5,316 bases of DNA from Spirochaetaceae bacterium (GCA_031279895.1 JAITHR010000092.1:1-5316), one strand, 5' to 3'. Shown: positions 1 through 5,316, counted from the stretch's first letter. The notes: generated by a model not told the origin, from the letters alone. Made by a program: numbers and translations.

Positions 1-1
1 G

Positions 2-397
2 GAGAAACGTTTCCGCGACTCGCGGGTAACTACTTCTACACCGGAAGTAACTACTTCTACACCGGAAGTAACTACTTCTACACCGGAAGAATGTCCTTTA
101 GCTCCGGAGGAACGTTCCTTTGCTCCGGAGGAACGTTCCTGTGCTCCGGAGGAACGTTCCTTTGCCCCGGAGGAACGTTCCTTTGCCCCGGAGGAACGTT
201 CCTTTGCCCCGGAGGAACGTTCCTTTACCCCGGAGGAACGTTCTTTTGCCCCGGAGGAACGTTCTTTTGCCCCGGAGGAACGTTCCTTTGCCCCGGAAGG
301 ACGTTCTTTAGACTCGGAAATAACTCGTATAGTACGCCGTTTACTGCGATACGCCGCTGTTTGGTACGGTTTGGTGTCGTATTTCGCACCGCCCTAA
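2..397 (+). CDS. 3' end of a heptad-repeat protein gene (5' end outside window)
   Basis: The frame beginning at base 2 is open from the window edge to TAA at 395-397, giving 131 residues with no start codon needed inside the window. It reads as 15 consecutive 7-residue units (5-319). The first is an edge unit, KRFRDSR. Three identical VTTSTPE and one ECPLAPE follow, then nine ERSFAPE-type units (one with Cys for Phe, one with Thr for Ala), and a closing GRSLDSE. Pro-Glu ends nearly every unit. A non-repetitive tail follows, containing RIVRRLLRYAAVWYGL, which is basic and then hydrophobic. Among the nine inner units, three of about five changes are silent in this frame (GCT/GCC, TCC/TCT, GAG/GAA), whereas the other + frames turn them into Ser/Pro, Leu/Pro or Leu/Phe changes. 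I do not recognise the family; a Pro/Glu-rich linker or surface repeat is a guess. Caution: the repeat consensus has no stop in any of the six frames, so openness alone is weak evidence. Confidence 0.5.
   Translation, partial: EKRFRDSRVTTSTPEVTTSTPEVTTSTPEECPLAPEERSFAPEERSCAPEERSFAPEERSFAPEERSFAPEERSFTPEERSFAPEERSFAPEERSFAPEGRSLDSEITRIVRRLLRYAAVWYGLVSYFAPP
5..319 (+). repeat. Tandem array I: 15 units of 21 bp
   Basis: Fifteen head-to-tail 21-bp units keep exact register; the first core (AACGTT at 6-11) is exactly 5 x 21 bp from the core at 111-116. Units at 26-46, 47-67 and 68-88 are identical and centred on GAAGTA-AC-TACTTC. Units from 110 to 298 are centred on AGGAACGTTCCT, a 12-bp palindrome, and AACGTT recurs every 21 bp from 111 to 284. 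The edge units (5-25, 89-109, 299-319) are degenerate. CCGG or a variant separates the cores, with GGAGG next to most. The array continues to or past the left edge. There are no unique spacers, so it is not CRISPR. The 21-bp period equals seven codons and also two helical turns. Confidence 0.95.
26..88 (+). repeat. Three perfect 21-bp copies (VTTSTPE subtype) inside array I
   Basis: Units 26-46, 47-67 and 68-88 are identical to each other, unlike the more diverged neighbours, which suggests recent duplication or homogenisation. They match the downstream AACGTT subtype at about 12 of 21 positions and share its register and its centre of dyad symmetry. In the favoured frame each copy encodes VTTSTPE. 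Confidence 0.9.
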
Positions 398-416
398 GCG
401 GTTGTTGTCCGCTTGG
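394..416 (+). terminator. Hairpin overlapping the stop codon of the left-edge gene
   Basis: AAGCGG (396-401) pairs with CCGCTT (409-414) around a 7-base loop, extendable by a T-G and a C-G pair to 394/416. It includes the TAA stop at 395-397. No T-run follows on the + strand (AGGCGGGG), so it is at best a weak or factor-dependent terminator, or an mRNA 3'-end structure. It also marks the boundary between the two arrays. Confidence 0.3.
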
Positions 417-1566
417 AGGCGGGGTTGTGTGGCCTGGGAGTGAGTTTAGGTCGCTTCGGGGCGGGGTTAGGTCGCTTTGAGGCGGGATTTGCTGGCCTGG
501 GAGCGCGGTTAGGTCGCTTTGAGGCGGGGTTAGGTGGCCTGGGAGTGGGTTTGTGTTGCTTCGAGACGCGGTTAGGTCGCTTCGGGGCGCGGTTGGGTCG
601 CTTTGAGGCGTGGTTAGGGAGTGCGGAGGTTGTTTTAGTGAACGTCGGAGTCGGTTTAGTGGGCGCGGAGGGCGAATTAGTGAACGTCGGAGTCGGTTTA
701 GGGAGCGCGGCGGCGTGGTTAGGGAGCGCGGAGGGCGAATTAGTGAACGTCGGAGTCGGTTTAGGTGGGGCGGAGGGCGGTTTGGTGAACGTCGGAGTCG
801 GTTTGGGGAGCGCGGCGGCGTGGTTAGGGAGCGCGGAGGGCGAATTAGTGAACGTCGGGGTCGGTTTAGGGAGCGCGGAGGGCGGATTAGTGAACGTCGG
901 GGTCGGTTTGGGGAGTGCGGAGGCGTGGTTAGGGAACGTCGGAGTCGGTTTGGGGAGCGTAGAGGCGTGTTTAGTGAGCGGCGGGGTCGGTTTAGGTGGG
1001 GCGGAGGGCGGTTTGGTGAACGTCGGAGTCGGTTTTGTGAGCGCGGAGGGCGGATTAGGGAGGGCGGAGGGCGGTTTGGAGAGCGCGGCGGCGTGTTTAG
1101 TGAACGTCGGGGTCGGTTTGGGGAGCGCGGCGGCGTGGTTAGGGAACGTCGGAGTCGGATTAGGCGGCGTAGAGGCGTGGTTAGTGAACGTCGGAGTCGG
1201 TTTAGTGGGCGCGGAGGGCGGATTAGTGAACGTCGGAGTCGGTTTGGGGAGCGTAGAGGCGTGTTTAGGGAGCGTCGGAGTCGGATTAGGCGGCGTAGAG
1301 GCGTGTTTAGGTGTGGCGGAGGGCGGTTTGGGGAGCGCGGGGGCGTGATTAGGTCGCTTTGAGGCTGCGCCTGTAAACTGTCGGCGTTCGCTTTGCCGCG
1401 CTTCGCGGGAAGCTTTTGTGCCGCCGCCGGCGGCGGCTTTTAAAACCGTCGGAGACGGCGGAGACGGTTGCATAGGGGGAGTGTTTTGGTGTAGAATAAG
1501 AAAATCCAAGTAACTAATGAGGAAAAAAATGGCTACTACCAATAAGGTTATGATTGACGGAAACAC
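394..1566 (-). CDS. Possible Pro/Thr/Lys-rich heptad-repeat protein antisense to array II (doubtful)
   Basis: An open - frame covers all of array II, with up to 390 residues from GTG at 1566 or 359 from ATG at 1472, stopping at TAG 396-394. From the longest start, residues 4-26 are strongly hydrophobic (membrane-anchor-like). A Gly/Ala/Arg linker follows, then heptads such as KPTPTFT, NPPSALP and NHAAALP, and a basic KRPNPAS-type C-terminal stretch. In favour: variable third positions are mostly silent in NCN codons, second positions are the conserved ones, and CCG/ACC-type codons suit the GC-rich nifJ better than the TTA/TTG leucines of the + frame. Against: there is no Shine-Dalgarno sequence before either start, the longest form overlaps the nifJ start by 38 bases, and the hydrophobic start is simply the antisense of the A-rich nifJ leader. 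It would be convergent with the left-edge gene. The product is unrecognised. Confidence 0.2.
   Translation of the reverse strand: MFPSIITLLVVAIFFLISYLDFLILHQNTPPMQPSPPSPTVLKAAAGGGTKASREARQSERRQFTGAASKRPNHAPALPKPPSATPKHASTPPNPTPTLPKHASTLPKPTPTFTNPPSAPTKPTPTFTNHASTPPNPTPTFPNHAAALPKPTPTFTKHAAALSKPPSALPNPPSALTKPTPTFTKPPSAPPKPTPPLTKHASTLPKPTPTFPNHASALPKPTPTFTNPPSALPKPTPTFTNSPSALPNHAAALPKPTPTFTKPPSAPPKPTPTFTNSPSALPNHAAALPKPTPTFTNSPSAPTKPTPTFTKTTSALPNHASKRPNRAPKRPNRVSKQHKPTPRPPNPASKRPNRAPRPANPASKRPNPAPKRPKLTPRPHNPASKRTTTA
411..1365 (+). repeat. Tandem array II: 45 diverged 21-bp units plus a partial unit
   Basis: Units begin at 411 and every 21 bases to 1335; a 10-base partial copy (GCTTTGAGGC) closes the array at 1356-1365. 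Register checks at 474, 600, 642, 1020, 1146 and 1335 all hold, so divergence is by substitution only. Two blocks are visible. Units 411-620 have GCTTNGAGGC or GCCTGGGAG starts. Units 621-1355 mix ACGTCGGAGTCGG units with GCGCGGAGGGCG, GCGCGGCGGCGTGG and GCGTAGAGGCGTG units in irregular order. The end partial copy again belongs to the first block type. Conserved columns are spaced by three (G at unit positions 6, 9, 12 and 18, TT at 15-16). The + strand is G-rich and C-poor. One + frame (413-1348, TTG start, or TTG at 425 five bases after a GGAGG) encodes Leu/Gly/Val/Ala heptads such as LVNVGVG. The - frame encodes KPTPTFT-like heptads. No mobile-element or CRISPR features are present. Confidence 0.93.
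1400..1418 (+). terminator. Weak intrinsic-terminator-like hairpin
   Basis: GCTTC (1400-1404) pairs with GAAGC (1409-1413) around GCGG, followed directly by TTTTG. The overlapping alternative CCGCG-CTT-CGCGG (1396-1408) competes with it. The stem is short, so it may only assist the stronger hairpin just downstream. Confidence 0.25.
1420..1441 (+). terminator. Candidate rho-independent terminator between array II and nifJ
   Basis: GCCGCCGCCGGCGGCGGC (1420-1437) is a perfect 18-base palindrome that can fold into a 7-bp all-GC stem with a CCGG loop, followed by TTTT (1438-1441) and AAAA. The oriented T-run fits termination of + strand transcription coming from the arrays, insulating nifJ. The U-tract is short, and on the - strand the hairpin is followed by ACAAAAG, so it is not bidirectional. 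Confidence 0.5.
1444..1469 (+). promoter_or_regulatory. Inverted repeat upstream of the nifJ promoter
   Basis: AACCGTC (1444-1450) is inverted as GACGGTT (1463-1469), with a tighter alternative CCGTC-GGA-GACGG (1446-1458). GGAGACGG is also directly repeated at 1451-1458 and 1460-1467. It ends on the candidate -35 element of nifJ, so an operator role is possible but unproven. It shares CGTCGGAG with the main unit type of array II and may be a stray or degenerate copy. Confidence 0.35.
1468..1497 (+). promoter_or_regulatory. Candidate sigma70-type promoter of nifJ
   Basis: TTGCAT (1468-1473) and TAGAAT (1492-1497) are separated by 18 bases. The -10 hexamer matches TATAAT at 5 of 6 positions; the -35 keeps only TTG firmly. 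The predicted transcript would begin near 1504, leaving a leader of about 25 bases. The site lies between the terminator candidate and the gene, where an independent nifJ promoter is expected. Confidence 0.45.
1519..1523 (+). promoter_or_regulatory. nifJ ribosome binding site
   Basis: GAGGA sits 5 bases before ATG 1529. This decides the start: the in-frame ATG at 1517 would place the Shine-Dalgarno inside the coding region and add MRKK, which the family does not need ahead of its usual short N terminus. Confidence 0.8.
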
Positions 1567-4500
1567 CGCGGCGGCCCATGTTGCCCACGCCTTGAGTGAA
1601 GTAATCGCAATCTACCCGATTACCCCGTCAAGCCCTATGGGGGAACTCTCCGACGAGTTCTCCGCGCAGGGCAGGAAAAACCTGTGGGACACGATTCCGC
1701 AGGTTATAGAGATGCAGTCCGAAGCCGGAGCCGCAGGCGCGGTGCACGGAGCGCTTACCACCGGCGCCCTGTCCACCACCTTTACCGCGTCCCAGGGGCT
1801 GCTGCTTATGATCCCCAATATGTACAAGATTGCCGGGGAACTGACCTCCACGGTGTTCCACATCGCGGCCCGCGCCCTTGCTACCAGCAGCCTTTCGATT
1901 TTCGGGGACCACCAGGACGTGATGGCGTGCCGGCAGACCGGCTGGGCCATGCTCTCTTCAAACAGCGTGCAGGAAGTCATGGACCTGGCGGTTATCGCCC
2001 ACGCCGCGACCCTCCGCTCAAGAGTGCCGTTCCTCCACTTCTTTGACGGGTTCCGCACGAGCCACGAACTCCAGAAGATAGAGGAAGTCTCCTACGAGGT
2101 GATGAAACGCCTTATCGACGACGATCTCGTGCGCGCCCACAGAGCGCGGGGCATCTCGCCGGAACGCCCGTCCATTCGGGGAACTGCCCAGAACCCGGAC
2201 ACCTATTTCCAGGGGCGGGAAGGGGTGAACGAATACTATAACAGGGTTCCCGGCATCGTGCAGGCGGAGATGGACAAGTTCGCCGGACTGACCGGACGGC
2301 AGTACCGGCTGTTTGACTACTTCGGATGCCCGGAGGCGGAAAAGGTCATTGTTATCATGGGTTCCGGCGCGGAAACCTGCGAGGAAACGGTCGAGTACCT
2401 CCATGACGTCAAAAAGGAGAAAGTCGGGGTGCTCAAAGTACGGCTTTTCCGCCCCTTTGACGCGGCGCTGTTTGTCAAAGCCCTGCCCCCGACGGTCAGG
2501 GAAATCGCGGTGCTGGACCGTACCAAAGAGCCGGGATCCCTGGGGGAGCCGCTCTACGAAGACGTGGAAAGCGCCTGCGCCGCCGTTACCCGACAGGGCG
2601 CGGCGCCCTGGAAAAAAGACCCGCCGGCAGTCATCGGCGGGCGCTACGGGCTCGGTTCCAAAGAGTTCACCCCCGGTATGGTAAAGGCGGTCTTCGACAA
2701 CCTTTCGGCAAAGAAAATCGATAACTTCGCGGTGGGAATCAAAGACGATATTCTGGGCAAAAGCCTTGAATACGACGAACACTTCGTGCTCGACGAGGAA
2801 GGCATGAACGAGGCCCTGTTCTACGGGCTCGGGTCCGACGGCACCGTGGGCGCGAACAAGAACTCGATTAAGATCATAGGCGACGCCAAGCCGGAACTCT
2901 CGGCGCAGGCGTACTTCGCCTACGACTCCAAGAAGTCCGGGGGCTTTACGGTTTCCCACCTCCGGTTCGGCAAGAAAGCCATCCGCCGTCCTTATCTGGT
3001 TACGAAAGCCGACTTTCTCGCGTGCCACAAGTTCTCCTACATGGAAACCTTCGACCTCCTTGCCAACGCCAAAACCGGCGGCACCTTCCTGCTCAACAGT
3101 CCCTTCGGCGCCGGAGAGGTCTGGAAGGAAATTCCGGTGGAAGCGCAGAAGCGGATTATTGACAAGAAGCTCAAATTCTATGTGATTGACGCGGCGGAAA
3201 TCGCCCGCAAAGCGGGTATGGGAAACCGTATCAACGTGGTTATGCAGGCCGCGTACTTCAAGATTTCAGGCGTGCTCGGCGAGGGCGAAGCTGTGAAGTA
3301 CATGAAGAAGTTCATCGAGAAGTCCTACGGGAAGAAAGGCGCCGACGTGGTGCAGAAAAACAACGCCACCATCGACATGGCCCTGGACGCGGTGCATGAG
3401 GTAAAGTATCCCGCCGCCGCGGACGGCGCGCTCAAAATGAAACAGCCCTTTGCCACCGCGAAGGACCCCTGGATACGGGAAGTGCTCGGAAGCGTTTCCG
3501 TTCAGGAGGGGGACAGGCTTCCGGTGAGTAAGATACCGGTGGACGGGACTTTCCCCACCGCCACCACCCAGTACGAGAAACGCGCCGTGGCGGAGCGGGT
3601 TCCCGCGTGGGATCCGGCGCTCTGTATCCAGTGCGGCCAATGCTCCATGGTTTGCTCCCACGCCTGTATCCGCATGAAGAACATCGGAGAAGACGCGGCG
3701 GCCAAAGCGCCCAAAGGCTTTAAGACCGCCGACGTCAAGCCCAAAGCCGAAGGGGGCAGGAAGACCGCGCTTATTATTTCCGCGGAAGATTGTATGGAAT
3801 GCGGGGTTTGTATCAATATCTGCCCGGGCAAGTCCAAGGAAGACCCGAAAAAGAAAGCCCTTGGGTGGAAATCCTACGCCGACGACCCCCAGTACCATGC
3901 GGAACAGGCCGAAGCGTGGGATTATTTCCTCGGACTGCCGGAAACGCCCGCTGCGGACCTTTCGTCGGTCAAGGCCCTGGCGTACAAGCGCCCGCTCTTT
4001 GAGTTCTCCGGCGCCTGCGGCGGCTGCGGCGAAACCCCCTACGTGAAACTGCTCTCCCAGCTCTTCGGGGACCGGGCCGTTATTGCCAACGCGACCGGCT
4101 GTTCCTCTATTTACGGCGGGAACCTCCCCACCACGCCCTACGCCCGACGGGAAGACGGACGGGGGCCGGTCTGGTCAAACAGCCTCTTCGAGGACGCGGC
4201 GGAATTCGGCCTCGGGATGCGCCTTACCAGCGACAAGCTGGCGGCGTTTGCCAGAGAGACCGCGCTTAAAGCGAAGGCCGAAGGCATTCAGGCCGGCCTG
4301 CTTGAGAAAATCCTTGCGAACCCCCAGTCCAACGACGCGGAAATCGACGATCAGCGGAAACTGGTAGACCAGCTCGCAGGCGCCCTTACAAACGAAAGCG
4401 CCCCTCTCGCGAAAAACCTCCTCTCTTTGGCGGATCACTTTGTCAGGCGCTCGGTGTGGATACTCGGCGGCGACGGCTGGGCTTACGACATCGGGTACGG

Positions 4501-5095
4501 CGGCCTTGACCACGTGCTTGCCTCCGGCCAGAACGTGAACCTTCTGGTTATGGACACCGAGGTATACTCAAATACCGGCGGGCAGATGTCCAAGGCGACT
4601 CCGGTCGGCGCTATCGCCAAGTTCGCCGCGGCGGGCAAGGAGATTACCAAGAAAGACCTGGGCGCCATGGCCATAAGCTACGGCTATGTCTATGTGGCCA
4701 AGATTTCCATGGGCGCGAACATGGCGCAGACCATCAAGGCGTTTAGAGAGGCGGAGTCCTACCCCGGGGCGTCGATTATCATCGCCTATTCCCACTGCAT
4801 AAACCACGGGATTGACATGAGTAAGGGGCTTGAACAGCAGAAAGCCGCGGTTACGAGCGGCCTGTGGCCCCTGTACCGGTACGATCCCCGCCTTAAAGCG
4901 GAGGGCAAAAACCCCTTCCAGCTGGATTCCAAAGACCCCACCACCAGTCTTGAAGATTTCATGTATAAGGAAGTGCGGTTCAAGAGCCTTAAGGCCGCGT
5001 CGCCGGATCGGGCGGACGCGCTCCTTGCCAAGGCGCAGGCGCAGGTAGACCGGCTGCTCAAAGAGTACCGATACCTCGCGGACCGCCCCTTCTAA
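1529..5095 (+). CDS. nifJ: Pyruvate:ferredoxin (flavodoxin) oxidoreductase
   Basis: This single-chain PFOR of 1188 residues oxidatively decarboxylates pyruvate with CoA to acetyl-CoA and CO2, reducing ferredoxin or flavodoxin; it is cytoplasmic. Visible in order: YPITPSSP (29-36) with Thr32, Glu65 and Arg115 at the positions of the Desulfovibrio africanus TPP/pyruvate residues Thr31, Glu64 and Arg114; a central region where the family's CoA-related domain lies; two ferredoxin-type [4Fe-4S] motifs with Cys 699/702/705/709 and 755/758/761/765; and the C-terminal TPP domain with GDGWAYDIGYGG (981-992) and DTEVYSNTGGQ (1009-1019, Asn1015 matching Asn996). The proximal cluster cysteines are 830, 833, 858 and 1090. 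All cofactor ligands are present, so the enzyme should be active. The length is close to Klebsiella NifJ; the C-terminal extension (domain VII) of the D. africanus enzyme appears absent. One oddity is that the first cluster motif ends CSHAC instead of the usual CPHAA. It appears monocistronic. No nif genes are nearby, so a role in fermentation rather than nitrogen fixation is equally likely. Confidence 0.98.
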   Translation: MATTNKVMIDGNTAAAHVAHALSEVIAIYPITPSSPMGELSDEFSAQGRKNLWDTIPQVIEMQSEAGAAGAVHGALTTGALSTTFTASQGLLLMIPNMYKIAGELTSTVFHIAARALATSSLSIFGDHQDVMACRQTGWAMLSSNSVQEVMDLAVIAHAATLRSRVPFLHFFDGFRTSHELQKIEEVSYEVMKRLIDDDLVRAHRARGISPERPSIRGTAQNPDTYFQGREGVNEYYNRVPGIVQAEMDKFAGLTGRQYRLFDYFGCPEAEKVIVIMGSGAETCEETVEYLHDVKKEKVGVLKVRLFRPFDAALFVKALPPTVREIAVLDRTKEPGSLGEPLYEDVESACAAVTRQGAAPWKKDPPAVIGGRYGLGSKEFTPGMVKAVFDNLSAKKIDNFAVGIKDDILGKSLEYDEHFVLDEEGMNEALFYGLGSDGTVGANKNSIKIIGDAKPELSAQAYFAYDSKKSGGFTVSHLRFGKKAIRRPYLVTKADFLACHKFSYMETFDLLANAKTGGTFLLNSPFGAGEVWKEIPVEAQKRIIDKKLKFYVIDAAEIARKAGMGNRINVVMQAAYFKISGVLGEGEAVKYMKKFIEKSYGKKGADVVQKNNATIDMALDAVHEVKYPAAADGALKMKQPFATAKDPWIREVLGSVSVQEGDRLPVSKIPVDGTFPTATTQYEKRAVAERVPAWDPALCIQCGQCSMVCSHACIRMKNIGEDAAAKAPKGFKTADVKPKAEGGRKTALIISAEDCMECGVCINICPGKSKEDPKKKALGWKSYADDPQYHAEQAEAWDYFLGLPETPAADLSSVKALAYKRPLFEFSGACGGCGETPYVKLLSQLFGDRAVIANATGCSSIYGGNLPTTPYARREDGRGPVWSNSLFEDAAEFGLGMRLTSDKLAAFARETALKAKAEGIQAGLLEKILANPQSNDAEIDDQRKLVDQLAGALTNESAPLAKNLLSLADHFVRRSVWILGGDGWAYDIGYGGLDHVLASGQNVNLLVMDTEVYSNTGGQMSKATPVGAIAKFAAAGKEITKKDLGAMAISYGYVYVAKISMGANMAQTIKAFREAESYPGASIIIAYSHCINHGIDMSKGLEQQKAAVTSGLWPLYRYDPRLKAEGKNPFQLDSKDPTTSLEDFMYKEVRFKSLKAASPDRADALLAKAQAQVDRLLKEYRYLADRPF

Positions 5096-5108
5096 CGGAC
5101 TATGTGTT

Positions 5109-5136
5109 ACAGGCGGAAGCTACGGTTTCCGCCTGT
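5109..5136 (+). terminator. Stable hairpin with UACG tetraloop after nifJ
   Basis: Bases 5109-5120 pair with 5125-5136 (12 bp, including one G-U) and close a C(UACG)G loop, a member of the extra-stable UNCG tetraloops. It begins 13 bases after the nifJ stop. No T-run follows (GCGCGGGTTTC), so it may act as an mRNA 3'-end stabiliser or a factor-dependent stop rather than a classical intrinsic terminator. Confidence 0.5.
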
Positions 5137-5146
5137 GCGCGGGTTT

Positions 5147-5164
5147 CTGCGGATACCGCCGCAG
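5147..5164 (+). other. Second intergenic hairpin
   Basis: CTGCGG (5147-5152) pairs with CCGCAG (5159-5164) around a 6-base loop. CCGCC-GCA-GGCGG (5156-5168) is a competing fold. No T-run follows. It could contribute to the nifJ transcript end; the function is unknown. Confidence 0.3.
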
Positions 5165-5203
5165 GCGGCGCGGCGTTGGCATGAAAAAACGATGCGCAAC
5201 GTC

Positions 5204-5233
5204 TTGACAGCAGGCGGCGGATTTTAGTATGAT
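5204..5233 (+). promoter_or_regulatory. Promoter of tRNA-Gly
   Basis: A perfect TTGACA (5204-5209) and TATGAT (5228-5233, 5 of 6) are separated by 18 bases. Transcription would start near 5240, only a few bases before the mature tRNA at 5244, so the 5' leader removed by RNase P would be very short. It is the strongest promoter-like sequence in the window, as expected for a tRNA gene. Confidence 0.8.
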
Positions 5234-5243
5234 AGATAATCAT

Positions 5244-5315
5244 GCGGCTGTCGTATAACGGCTATTACCCCAGCCTTCCAAGCTGGAGACGTGGGTTCGA
5301 CTCCCATCAGCCGCT
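5244..5315 (+). tRNA. tRNA-Gly (anticodon TCC)
   Basis: A complete cloverleaf: acceptor GCGGCTG (5244-5250) pairs fully with CAGCCGC (5308-5314); the anticodon stem is CCAGC/GCTGG (5270-5274, 5282-5286) with loop CTTCCAA and anticodon TCC at 5277-5279; the T arm is GTGGG-TTCGACT-CCCAT (5291-5307); the discriminator is U73 at 5315. It closely resembles Escherichia coli tRNA-Gly(UCC). The base at 5316 is T, so CCA is not encoded directly after the discriminator and must be added by tRNA nucleotidyltransferase. It reads GGA and, by wobble, GGG glycine codons. Other tRNAs could follow beyond the window. Confidence 0.97.
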
Positions 5316-5316
5316 T

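Noticed and set aside
307..333. Weak promoter for array II (TTTAGA at 307 and TATAGT at 328)
   Set aside because: The spacer is only 15 bases, the -35 matches 4 of 6, and it lies inside the probable coding tail of the left-edge gene.
326..360. Repeated TACGCCG (333-339 and 350-356) and CGTAT/ATACG inverted pair between the arrays
   Set aside because: Short, spaced 17 bp and not in the 21-bp register; expected by chance and already within the likely coding tail.
91..480. + frame with GGTFLCP heptads (ATG at 91) and + frame with RRNVPLP heptads (120-311)
   Set aside because: These are shifted readings of array I. No proper ribosome binding site lies at either start, unit differences cause replacements in these frames, and the first runs on into array II in a different frame from the repeat gene.
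610..1362. + frame with Arg/Gly-rich heptads (ERRSRFG type) across array II
   Set aside because: The common A/G variation at unit position 8 changes Ser to Gly here, while it is silent in the other two candidate frames. It looks like a shadow kept open by the 21-bp period.
1..1365. CRISPR array
   Set aside because: Units are directly head to tail at 21 bp with no unique spacers, and no cas gene is in the window.
1517..1528. Upstream in-frame ATG for nifJ adding MRKK
   Set aside because: The Shine-Dalgarno GAGGA at 1519-1523 lies inside this extension and is correctly spaced for ATG 1529.
2018..3028. 336-codon open frame on the - strand inside nifJ, and the smaller overlapping frames throughout nifJ
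   Set aside because: Antisense or shifted frames of a GC-rich, strongly conserved gene whose full-length product is recognisable; no independent support.

Overview
The window carries one large, well-supported gene, pyruvate:ferredoxin (flavodoxin) oxidoreductase (nifJ, about 1529-5095, + strand). A tRNA-Gly(TCC) follows at the right edge. Roughly 1.4 kb upstream of nifJ is dominated by two different tandem arrays that share a 21-bp (7-codon) period. A complete single-chain PFOR implies an anaerobic or fermentative bacterium. The GC-rich gene with C/G-ending codons, and a tRNA gene without an encoded CCA, fit many lineages. A gut spirochaete is possible, but nothing here fixes the phylum.

Left part (1-410): array I spans about 5-319 as 15 heptad units in strict 21-bp register. 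A reading frame that is open from the left edge (codons from base 2) and stops with TAA at 395-397 turns it into a repeat protein. The heptads are VTTSTPE (three) followed by ERSFAPE-type units, and a short basic/hydrophobic tail follows. This is best read as the 3' end of a gene that begins outside the window. A hairpin overlaps its stop codon.

Middle part (411-1365): array II has 45 diverged 21-bp units plus a partial one. I found no insertion or deletion that breaks the register. It is strongly G-rich on the + strand. One + frame (413-1348, Gly/Val/Ala/Leu-rich) and one - frame (1566-394, Pro/Thr/Ala/Lys-rich) are both open along it. Which frame is translated, if either, cannot be decided from one sequence. 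Candidate terminator hairpins (1400-1441), an inverted repeat resembling the array unit (1444-1469) and a plausible sigma70-type promoter (1468-1497) separate it from nifJ.

Right part: nifJ has its own promoter candidate and a good ribosome binding site, and looks monocistronic. The 148-bp gap after it contains two hairpins without U-tracts, then a near-consensus promoter driving the tRNA-Gly gene. The unusual part of the window is the pair of 21-bp-phased arrays, not the metabolic gene.
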